From Streptomyces hygroscopicus (GTDB taxonomy: Bacteria > Actinomycetota > Actinomycetes > Streptomycetales > Streptomycetaceae), in contig NZ_LBMW01000063.1 in the NCBI RefSeq assembly GCF_026168105.1, forward strand, positions 1 to 37,125: a stretch of DNA of 37,125 bases, read 5' to 3'. This document shows, in pieces, positions 8,109-15,008 of the stretch. The stretch's first letter is position 1. Every line of letters begins with the position of its first letter. Below the pieces are notes generated by a model. That model saw only the letters and a list, made by a program, of their open reading frames with translations, was not told the DNA's origin and did no database searches. The position numbers and the translations under genes were made by a program.

Positions 8109-10333
8109 TTGGCAGCGTCGTCCTTCGACTCGGTGTCGCCGTCGGAGTCGGCCTCGCCCTCGATCACGGGGATGAGGGAGAGCTTGCCGCGGGAGTCGAT
8201 CTCGGCGATCTCGACCTGGACCTTGTGGCCCACGCCGAGGACGTCCTCGACGTTCTCCACGCGCTTGCCGCCGGCGAGCTTGCGGATCTGCGAGATGTGC
8301 AGCAGGCCGTCCTTGCCCGGGAGCAGCGAGATGAACGCACCGAAGGTGGTCGTCTTCACGACCGTGCCCAGGTAGCGCTCGCCGACCTCCGGCATGGTCG
8401 GGTTGGCGATGCCGTTGATCGTGGCGCGGGCCGCCTCGGCGGACGGACCGTCGGCGGCACCGATGTAGATCGTGCCGTCGTCCTCGATCGTGATCTCGGC
8501 GCCGGTGTCCTCCTGGATCTGGTTGATCATCTTGCCCTTGGGGCCGATGACCTCGCCGATCTTGTCGACCGGGATCTTGACGGTGATGATCCGCGGGGCG
8601 TGCGGGGACATCTCGTCGGGCCGGTCGATGGCCTCCATCATCACGTCGAGGATGTGGAGGCGGGCGTCACGGGCCTGCTTCAGGGCCGCGGCCAGCACGG
8701 AGGCCGGGATGCCGTCCAGCTTGGTGTCGAGCTGGAGGGCGGTGACGAACTCCTTGGTGCCGGCGACCTTGAAGTCCATGTCGCCGAAGGCGTCCTCGGC
8801 GCCGAGGATGTCGGTCAGCGTCACGTAGTGCGTCTCGCCCTCGATCTCCTGGGAGATCAGGCCCATGGCGATACCGGCGACCGGGGCCTTCAGCGGCACA
8901 CCGGCATTCAGCAGCGACATGGTGGAGGCGCAGACCGAGCCCATGGACGTCGAGCCGTTGGAACCGAGGGCCTCGGAGACCTGACGGATCGCGTACGGGA
9001 AGTCCTCGCGCGCGGGCAGGACCGGGACCAGGGCGCGCTCGGCGAGGGCGCCGTGGCCGATCTCGCGGCGCTTCGGGGAGCCGACGCGGCCGGTCTCACC
9101 CGTGGAGTAGGGCGGGAAGTTGTAGTTGTGCATGTAGCGCTTGCGCGTCACCGGGGAGAGGGTGTCGAGCTGCTGCTCCATGCGCAGCATGTTCAGCGTG
9201 GTGACACCCAGGATCTGGGTCTCGCCGCGCTCGAACAGGGCCGAACCGTGCACCCGCGGAATCGCCTCGACCTCGGCGGCGAGGGTCCGGATGTCGGTGA
9301 CACCGCGGCCGTCGATCCGCTTCTTCTCCTTGATGACGCGCTCGCGGACCAGCTGCTTGGTCAGCGAGCGGTACGCCGCGGAGATCTCCTTCTCGCGCCC
9401 CTCGAACTCCGGCAGGAGCTTCTCGGCGGCGAGCTGCTTGACGCGGTCGAGCTCGGCCTCGCGCTCCTGCTTGCCGGCGATGGTGAGCGCCTGGGCCAGC
9501 TCGGGGCGGACCGCGGCGGTCAGCGCCTCAAGGACGTCGTCCTGGTAGTCGAGGAAGATCGGGAACTCGCCGGTCGGCTTGGCGGCCTTCGCCGCGAGGT
9601 CGGCCTGAGCCTTGCAGAGGACCTTGATGAAGGGCTTCGCGGCGTCCAGACCGGCGGCCACGACCTCCTCGGTGGGAGCCTCGGCACCGCCCTTGACCAG
9701 CTGGATGGTCTTGTCGGTGGCCTCGGCCTCGACCATCATGATCGCGACGTCGCCGTCCTCCAGGACGCGGCCCGCGACGACCATGTCGAAGACGGCGTCC
9801 TCGAGCTCGCTGTGCGTCGGGAAGGCCACCCACTGGCCGTTGATCAGCGCGACGCGGACGCCGCCGATCGGGCCGGAGAAGGGCAGACCGGCCAGCTGCG
9901 TGGACGCGGACGCGGCGTTGATCGCCACGACGTCGTACAGGTGGTCGGGGTTGAGCGCCATGATGGTGGCGACGACCTGGATCTCGTTGCGCAGGCCCTT
10001 CTTGAAGGAGGGGCGCAGCGGACGGTCGATGAGGCGGCAGGTGAGGATGGCGTCCTCGGACGGACGGCCCTCACGGCGGAAGAAGGAGCCGGGGATCTTC
10101 CCGGCCGAGTACATCCGCTCCTCGACGTCGACCGTCAGCGGGAAGAAGTCGAGCTGGTCCTTGGGGTTCTTGGACGCGGTGGTGGCCGAGAGGACCATCG
10201 TGTCGTCGTCCAGGTACGCGACGGCGGAGCCGGCGGCCTGCTTGGCCAGGCGGCCCGTCTCGAAGCGGATAGTGCGGGTGCCGAAGGAGCCGTTGTCGAT
10301 GACGGCCTCGGCGTAGTGGGTCTCGTTCTCCAC
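8105..10333 (-). CDS. pnp: Polynucleotide phosphorylase
   Basis: This phosphorolytic 3'-to-5' exoribonuclease has 742 residues. In Streptomyces it is also the enzyme that adds heteropolymeric 3' tails to RNA. Two RNase PH-like domains come first (FFPLTVDVEERMYSAGKIPGSFFRREGRPSE in the first, SMGSVCASTMSLLNAGVPLK in the second). A KH domain (about 580-640, with IGPKGK at 596-601) and an S1 domain (about 652-722, GTVVKTTTFGAFISLLPGKDGLLHIS) follow. A short acidic tail ends the protein. The start is GTG at 10333, with GGAG nine bases upstream. It is second after rpsO. The 5' spacer can form a large fold (10390-10497) that may be an RNase III target, and a rpsO-distal hairpin lies at 10612-10648. 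Confidence 0.97.
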   Translation of the reverse strand: MENETHYAEAVIDNGSFGTRTIRFETGRLAKQAAGSAVAYLDDDTMVLSATTASKNPKDQLDFFPLTVDVEERMYSAGKIPGSFFRREGRPSEDAILTCRLIDRPLRPSFKKGLRNEIQVVATIMALNPDHLYDVVAINAASASTQLAGLPFSGPIGGVRVALINGQWVAFPTHSELEDAVFDMVVAGRVLEDGDVAIMMVEAEATDKTIQLVKGGAEAPTEEVVAAGLDAAKPFIKVLCKAQADLAAKAAKPTGEFPIFLDYQDDVLEALTAAVRPELAQALTIAGKQEREAELDRVKQLAAEKLLPEFEGREKEISAAYRSLTKQLVRERVIKEKKRIDGRGVTDIRTLAAEVEAIPRVHGSALFERGETQILGVTTLNMLRMEQQLDTLSPVTRKRYMHNYNFPPYSTGETGRVGSPKRREIGHGALAERALVPVLPAREDFPYAIRQVSEALGSNGSTSMGSVCASTMSLLNAGVPLKAPVAGIAMGLISQEIEGETHYVTLTDILGAEDAFGDMDFKVAGTKEFVTALQLDTKLDGIPASVLAAALKQARDARLHILDVMMEAIDRPDEMSPHAPRIITVKIPVDKIGEVIGPKGKMINQIQEDTGAEITIEDDGTIYIGAADGPSAEAARATINGIANPTMPEVGERYLGTVVKTTTFGAFISLLPGKDGLLHISQIRKLAGGKRVENVEDVLGVGHKVQVEIAEIDSRGKLSLIPVIEGEADSDGDTESKDDAAK

Positions 10334-10389
10334 TAGCGTTTTCTCCTCGTCTTCGTCCCTGGCTGCCCGTGTGGCAGAGGGACGGTGGC

Positions 10390-10497
10390 GGAGAAGCGCT
10401 CCGTCTGGTGCGGGCCGGTCTTCGATCGAAGCACCCGGGGCTCACTTCCCCCCGGGGGCCACTACCGAGGACCGGCGGCGGCGAGGTGCGCTTCTCC
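10390..10497 (-). promoter_or_regulatory. Nested stem-loop in the pnp 5' leader
   Basis: An outer stem joins 10390-10399 to 10488-10497 (10 bp, ggagaagcgc-type arms). An inner stem joins gccggtc (10414-10420) to gaccggc (10470-10476). Inside are the 12-base palindrome cttcgatcgaag (10420-10431) and a cccgggg/ccccggg stem (10434-10440 with 10450-10456). Processing of rpsO-pnp transcripts by RNase III in the intergenic hairpin is known in Streptomyces. This fold is the best candidate here, but the cleavage itself is inferred. Confidence 0.6.
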
Positions 10498-10611
10498 TCG
10501 TTCGGTGTGCGTGGGTGTCCGGTTCGGCCGGGCACCCCTTGCACGGTTGTGTGCGTATGGCGTTGTGCTACCACACTACAAAGCGGCGGTGACAGTCCGC
10601 ACGTACAGCAA

Positions 10612-10648
10612 AAGGGAGCGGCCCCCTTGTCCCGGGAACCGCTCCCTT
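10612..10648 (-). terminator. Terminator-like hairpin after rpsO
   Basis: aagggagcgg (10612-10621) pairs with ccgctccctt (10639-10648). On the minus strand the stem is followed by TTTTGCTG, a short U-run. It lies 9 bases after the rpsO stop, so it probably causes partial termination before pnp. Confidence 0.7.
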
Positions 10649-10657
10649 CACGGCGTC

Positions 10658-10945
10658 CTACTTGGCGCCCGCCGCACCACGGCGGATGCCGAGGCGGTCC
10701 ACCAGCACACGGAAGCGCTGGATGTCCTTCTTGGCCAGGTACTGCAGCAGGCGGCGACGCTGACCGACCAGGATCAGCAGACCACGGCGGGAGTGGTGGT
10801 CGTGCTTGTGGGTCTTGAGGTGCTCGGTCAGGTCGGAGATCCGACGGGACAGCATCGCGACCTGGACCTCGGGGGAGCCGGTGTCACCCTCCTTGGTACC
10901 GAATTCGGCGATGATCTGCTTCTTCGTAGCGGCGTCGAGCGACAC
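10658..10945 (-). CDS. rpsO: 30S ribosomal protein S15
   Basis: The 95-residue product is a primary 16S rRNA-binding protein of the small-subunit platform. The full S15 pattern is visible: SLDAATKKQIIAEFGTKEGD, the GSPEVQVAMLSRRISDLTEHL helix, the KHDHHSRRGLL motif and RRRLLQYLAKKD. The start is GTG at 10945, six bases after GAGGAG. The longer upstream frame to 11116 is discarded because it adds an arginine/proline-rich stretch unlike S15. It heads the rpsO-pnp series. Confidence 0.97.
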   Translation of the reverse strand: MSLDAATKKQIIAEFGTKEGDTGSPEVQVAMLSRRISDLTEHLKTHKHDHHSRRGLLILVGQRRRLLQYLAKKDIQRFRVLVDRLGIRRGAAGAK

Positions 10946-11248
10946 GCGTACTCCTCGTAGTCTTCTGGATGCCACCGAGTGCCCCTGGTCTTCTTCGCAG
11001 GGGAGCTTCCACGACTCGGAGGGCGGGGATCCGCTGGGCGCGGCCTCCAGATCCCTCGGTCGGCCCTTGCGGGGCCTCAGGTGGGGTCCGGCGGTGCGTA
11101 CACGAACGGCCGTCACACAGAGTACCAGCAGGCGGCGGCGCCCTTTGCCGCTGTCCGGCGAACCGCCGGGCCGCCGCCCGGGCGGCCACTAGGGTGAGCG
11201 GTTGGATCATTCGTCCATCGGGGCACGTCGGGAAGGGGTTGCTTCGCC
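10946..11248. promoter_or_regulatory. Divergent promoter region, rpsO and the DUF397 gene
   Basis: These 303 bases carry no credible gene. On the minus strand TACTCT (11124-11119) could be a -10 for rpsO. On the plus strand TAGGGT (11190-11195) could be a -10 for the 11249 gene. Neither has a clear -35. A 14-base palindrome gccgcccgggcggc (11173-11186) lies just upstream of the latter. All boxes are weak guesses. Confidence 0.3.
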
Positions 11249-11545
11249 ATGGCGGAGGAAGTGAACGAGGACGTCAAGGCGCGCAAGGAGCGGGAGCGGG
11301 ACGAGCTGTACGCCCTGGACATCTCGGGCGTCGAGTGGCACAGCGCGCCCGGTACGGAGGAGCACGAGGAGCGGGTCGAGATCGCCTACCTGCCCGGCGG
11401 TGCCGTGGCCATGCGGTCGTCGCTCGACCCGGACACGGTACTGCGCTACACGGAGGCGGAGTGGCGGGCCTTCGTCCTGGGGGCGCGGGACGGGGAGTTC
11501 GATCTTGAGCGGGCGCCGCGCCCCGGGGGCGTCGCCCCGAAGTGA
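11249..11545 (+). CDS. DUF397 / BldB-type small protein
   Basis: The product has 98 residues. A charged N-terminal helix (EDVKARKERERDELYAL) precedes a DUF397-like core: DISGVEWHSAPG, then RVEIAYLPGGAVAMRSSLDP, then YTEAEWRAFVLGARDGEFDL. DUF397 proteins are small Streptomyces proteins often linked to development, and BldB belongs to this kind of family with a similar length. Whether this is BldB itself or a paralogue needs an alignment. It is divergent from rpsO and convergent with the T7SS-linked beta-propeller gene. A strong terminator follows at 11556-11593. Confidence 0.8.
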   Translation: MAEEVNEDVKARKERERDELYALDISGVEWHSAPGTEEHEERVEIAYLPGGAVAMRSSLDPDTVLRYTEAEWRAFVLGARDGEFDLERAPRPGGVAPK

Positions 11546-11555
11546 CCGGGGAGCA

Positions 11556-11593
11556 GGAAAAGGGGCGGCACGCGCGCGTGCCGCCCCTTTTCC
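11556..11593 (+). terminator. Rho-independent terminator after the DUF397 gene
   Basis: The arms ggaaaaggggcggcacgcg and its complement form a perfect 38-base palindrome, followed on the plus strand by TATTTTTT. It is a textbook intrinsic terminator, 11 bases after the stop. On the minus strand the U-run is missing. Confidence 0.9.
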
Positions 11594-11595
11594 TA

Positions 11596-11649
11596 TTTTT
11601 TGCTGCCTCGTCAGTGGCCGACTTTTTTCCTGCCTCGTCAGTGGCCGAC
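11596..11649. repeat. 27-base tandem duplication over the terminator T-run and a gene 3' end
   Basis: Units 11596-11622 and 11623-11649 differ at one base (the seventh: g or c). Each has six T's and then the sequence tgcctcgtcagtggccgac. The right unit contains the stop codon and last codons of the minus-strand beta-propeller gene. The left unit is a non-coding copy. Confidence 0.9.
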
Positions 11650-13128
11650 GTTCCCGATCCCGATCACCGCCAGCGCGGGGTCCTTCGGGTGCTTGTCGTC
11701 GGCGGTCAGCTCCCGCTTCGCGAAGAACACCCGGCCCTTCTCGACGACGATGTCCGACTGCTCCGGGTCACTGAGCTTCCCCGCGTCGCCCTCCGGAAGC
11801 GTGAAGAGCAGGAAGGGAGTCTCCTTGCCCGTACGCGAGTTCCAGCTCACCACGGCCGAAGGCTCGACATCGCTGTCGCTGTGCCGGTACACCAGCAGGT
11901 CGTCCCCGTTCATCCGCAGCGGAACGGCCGGTTCCATCCGACGCCCGTCGATCTTCCGCCCCGACTTCCCCGTCCTGGGGTCGAAGGCCACGATCCAGGT
12001 CTCCGGTTCGTTGATCTCGTCGTTCTCCTTGCTCTCGACGTAGATCTGGTGCCGCCCGACGACCATGCCGTCGCAGTACTCGAACTCACCGAAGTACGCG
12101 GCCCCGAAGTACCGCCCGCCGCACTTGGGGTCGTAGTGGTCCATGGAGATCGTGGCGAGGCGTTTGCCGTTGCCGTCGAGCGTGATCAGGTCGGTCACCT
12201 CGGTGTCCCCGGCGGCGACGGCGACCACCGGCGGATCGGACGAGGGCAGGTAGGCGGACTGGACTCCCTTGGCGATGCCGTACGTCCACCGGGTCCGACC
12301 GGTGCGCGGGTCGAGCTTCTGTATCTCGTACGTCGCGTCGGCGCCCTCTCCGCACTCCTCCAGCGCGAGCAGCGCACGCCCGCCGGCGAAGCTCTTGTCC
12401 TCGCACCGGGAGACGCCTGTGCTGTTCCACAGCTGCCGGCCGTCCTTCATGTCGTACGCCACCGAACCGTGCCCCCAGGCCACGGCGACGACGCCCTTGG
12501 TCAGGGTCAGGTTCGTGTTCGTCACGAAGGCGGAGTTCGCCGAGGGCATCTGGGACTGCCACAGCTTCCTGCCGGTGTTCAGGTCGAAGAACACCACCTC
12601 GTCGCAGATGCCCGCGTCCTTGGTGCCCTTGCGCTTGGCAGGCTGCACGACGACCGCCGTGCGGCCGTCGACCGTGACGTGGCTGCTCGCGGCGCAGATG
12701 TGACCGTCCAGCTTGAGGGTCCACGCCGTTTCGTCGTAGCCGGGCTCGATCTTGATGCCCGCGATCCTGTCGGCGACGCCCTTGGCGAGGATCTTGTCCG
12801 TGGCCCAGGTGCCGGGCGCGTAGCGCGGGTTCGGGGCGCTGTCCTTGGGGAGTCCGCCTTCGTTGTGGTCGACCACCACCTGGCCCTCGGGGGTGGCGGG
12901 GATCTTCTCGGCCGTTTCCCTGATCTCGTCCGGGGCCGGAGCGGCAGCGGGGTGTTCGGCGACGGTCGGTGCCTTGACGCCCGGCATCAGGAGCCGGCTG
13001 CCCACGCACAACGTGACGACCACCGCGGCCGCCCCGACACCGAGCAGCATGCGGTGTCGCCTCTTGCGCCGGCCGTCAGCGGCCAGGGCGGACTGTGTGT
13101 AGACGGAAGGCGGTGGGCCGAAGCTCAC
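11638..13128 (-). CDS. T7SS-linked PQQ-type beta-propeller membrane protein
   Basis: The product has 496 residues. An N-terminal YTQSALAADGRRKRRHR stretch is followed by one transmembrane helix (about 27-45), and the rest is outside. The large C-terminal part has repeated blade-end motifs: DLNTGRKLWQSQ, DMKDGRQLWNSTG, LDPRTGRTRWTYG and FDPRTGKSGRK. These are typical of PQQ/BamB-like eight-bladed propellers, but no catalytic residues are recognisable. Start GTG at 13128 has AAGGGA nine bases upstream. The GTG at 13146 is in frame but has poor spacing. The gene follows eccD (71-base gap) and probably shares its transcript, so it may bind or sense a T7SS component outside the membrane. That role is inferred. 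Confidence 0.8.
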   Translation of the reverse strand: MSFGPPPSVYTQSALAADGRRKRRHRMLLGVGAAAVVVTLCVGSRLLMPGVKAPTVAEHPAAAPAPDEIRETAEKIPATPEGQVVVDHNEGGLPKDSAPNPRYAPGTWATDKILAKGVADRIAGIKIEPGYDETAWTLKLDGHICAASSHVTVDGRTAVVVQPAKRKGTKDAGICDEVVFFDLNTGRKLWQSQMPSANSAFVTNTNLTLTKGVVAVAWGHGSVAYDMKDGRQLWNSTGVSRCEDKSFAGGRALLALEECGEGADATYEIQKLDPRTGRTRWTYGIAKGVQSAYLPSSDPPVVAVAAGDTEVTDLITLDGNGKRLATISMDHYDPKCGGRYFGAAYFGEFEYCDGMVVGRHQIYVESKENDEINEPETWIVAFDPRTGKSGRKIDGRRMEPAVPLRMNGDDLLVYRHSDSDVEPSAVVSWNSRTGKETPFLLFTLPEGDAGKLSDPEQSDIVVEKGRVFFAKRELTADDKHPKDPALAVIGIGNVGH

Positions 13129-13198
13129 GCTGGTGGATCCCTTCACTCGTCCCTGTCGCCGAACCCCGGGCCGGGGACGGTGACGAAATCGGACGCGG

Positions 13199-14704
13199 TC
13201 ATTTGCTGGTCATGGCCCGGACGGTCGCGTACACGTCGAACACGGCGAGGGTGAGCGGCACCAGGGTCAGGAGCACGAAGCCCTCGGCGATCTCCAGGAA
13301 GCGGCCCCAGAAGGGGCTGAGCCCGCCGCGCGGGACGATGAGGCCGAGCATGGTGACGAGGGCCGCCGCTGCCGCGATCGCCGCGACGAGCCAGATCGTG
13401 CGGATGTCGAGACCGGTGCGGTCTCCCGTGAGGGCCTCGCGCATCAGGGACTGCGGCGGGTTGAGCGCCAGTCCGAGACCGAGCAGTACGAGGGAGCCGA
13501 GGCCGGCGGCCAGGAGAGGAGCGACCTGGCCCGTGTAGCGGAAGAGCTGAGCGCGCATCAGCAACGCGACACCCGTCGCGCAGGCGAGAAGTTGGGCCCA
13601 CACGCCGTCGGAGAACCCGAGCACCGCCGACGACCCGACGGCGAGCAGCGCGCACCCACCAACGAGGCCGACCAGGAGCTCATGGCCGCGTCGGGCCTGG
13701 GCCTCGATGCGCTCGGCGTCGACGGGCTCCTGCGCGGCAGTGTCGGTGCCGTACGCGCTGCGCGGGGCGGTGTTCGGAGGGTCGAAGCCGATCGGCAGCC
13801 GGGCGAAGCGCATGGACAGGCCCGGCAGGAAGGCCAGTCCTCCGACGGCGATCGGGGCGCACGACGCGGCGATCTCCGTCGGGGTCCAGTGCACGAGGAT
13901 CGCCATGAACACGGTGACCAGACCGACCGCGGCGGCGAAGACGAAGGCGACGAACGGGCCGTCTCCGCGCGGTGCGCACAAGGTGAGGATCACCGAGGCG
14001 ACGAGGACCGCCGCACAGGCGAGCAGGAACTGCAGCTTGCCGATGCCCTGGCCGTGAGCGAGGGACAGGAGTCCGGAGCCGGCCACCCCCGCGTTGGGGA
14101 GGGCGCCGAGGCCCAGGGCGATCGCCGAGGCCCGGTCGTCGTAGACGCGTGCGCGCACGGCGGCGAGCACGACCAGGAGCACGCCGGTGACACCGGCGAG
14201 GATGCCGGGCAGGCTGTGCATGTCGTGCCGCGGATCCGCGGTCCAGGCGACGAAGGCCAGCAGGGTCGGCAGGGCGCCCCCGCCGACGAGGCCCGCCGCG
14301 CGCGTCAGGTCGCCGCTCCACAGGGTGCGGTCGCGCGTCACCGCCGAGGCGACCGCCTCGGAGACGTCGTCGAAGACGGCGGGCGGCAGCGACTCGGAGA
14401 AGGGGCGCAGGGTGAGGAGTTCGCCGTCGAGAATGCGCTGGGCGGCGAAGGAACGGGAGCTGTCGAGGACGGTGCCGTCCCGGCGTACGAGGTGGTAGCC
14501 GACCGGAGCGCCCTCGACGGGACTCTGCCGGGAGAGCCGGAGGATCTCCGGGTAGATGTCGGCAACCGGGATGTCGTCGGGCAGGGCCACGTCGATCCGG
14601 CTGTCGGGAGCAACGATCGTGACCCGGCAGAAACCGAGCCCCGTCCCCGCTCCCGGGGCGGGCGTTCCCGCCCCGGTGGCCGCCGTGGAGACCGTCGTGC
14701 TCAC
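13199..14704 (-). CDS. eccD: Type VII secretion integral membrane protein EccD
   Basis: The 501-residue product forms the main membrane vestibule of the T7SS. The N-terminal ubiquitin-like domain (about 23-110: FCRVTIVAPDSRIDVALPDD, then LTLRPFSESLPP) is followed by about eleven hydrophobic helices. They start at GLVGGGALPTLLAFVAWTAD and end in the FVLLTLVPLTLAVFDVYATV segment. A cytoplasmic loop (EPVDAERIEAQARRGHEL) divides the helices. The start is GTG at 14704, six bases after GGGGGAG. An ATG at 14737 is in frame but leads with an Arg/Thr-rich stretch. It is divergent from eccC, with a 304-base shared upstream region. Confidence 0.93.
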   Translation of the reverse strand: MSTTVSTAATGAGTPAPGAGTGLGFCRVTIVAPDSRIDVALPDDIPVADIYPEILRLSRQSPVEGAPVGYHLVRRDGTVLDSSRSFAAQRILDGELLTLRPFSESLPPAVFDDVSEAVASAVTRDRTLWSGDLTRAAGLVGGGALPTLLAFVAWTADPRHDMHSLPGILAGVTGVLLVVLAAVRARVYDDRASAIALGLGALPNAGVAGSGLLSLAHGQGIGKLQFLLACAAVLVASVILTLCAPRGDGPFVAFVFAAAVGLVTVFMAILVHWTPTEIAASCAPIAVGGLAFLPGLSMRFARLPIGFDPPNTAPRSAYGTDTAAQEPVDAERIEAQARRGHELLVGLVGGCALLAVGSSAVLGFSDGVWAQLLACATGVALLMRAQLFRYTGQVAPLLAAGLGSLVLLGLGLALNPPQSLMREALTGDRTGLDIRTIWLVAAIAAAAALVTMLGLIVPRGGLSPFWGRFLEIAEGFVLLTLVPLTLAVFDVYATVRAMTSK

Positions 14705-15008
14705 CTTGTGCTCCCCCTCAGTGGTGGTTCTGCGCATGCGATGTGAATGTCCTGCGGCTCTTCGCCGGGCTGGGGCCGCCGGGACGACACAGACGGCGCT
14801 GTCTGGGCCCTGCCGGGGTTCCGTGCGGTGACACCTCGCGCGAAATGCCCCGTTCCGTACGTTCGTTCACGTGTGCTCACGCGAACATCCGGCACCCTAC
14901 CGCCCACCGGTCAATTGCGGAGTCAGTAGGATCACGCGGCGGCCTGCGTTCGCCTGACACGGGGTGGCGGACGTAACTCTCGTGGTCCGGCAAGGGAATT
15001 GGTGAGCA
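14705..15008. promoter_or_regulatory. Divergent eccD/eccC promoter region
   Basis: These 304 bases have no credible gene. An imperfect inverted repeat at 14865-14886 (gttcacgtg, 4-base spacer, cacgcgaac; 8 of 9 pairs) is a candidate operator. TAGGAT at 14927-14932 is a good Streptomyces-like -10 for eccC, but no -35 is clear at 17 bases. GTTC half-sites recur just to the left (14850-14870). Confidence 0.45.

Noticed and set aside
8225..10336. 703-codon plus-strand frame opposite pnp
   Set aside because: It is a composition shadow of pnp, with Asp/Leu/Gly-rich protein and no motif.
10946..11116. Extended rpsO N-terminus from 11116
   Set aside because: S15 begins at the GTG at 10945 with a good ribosome site. 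The extension is Arg/Pro-rich and not conserved in S15.
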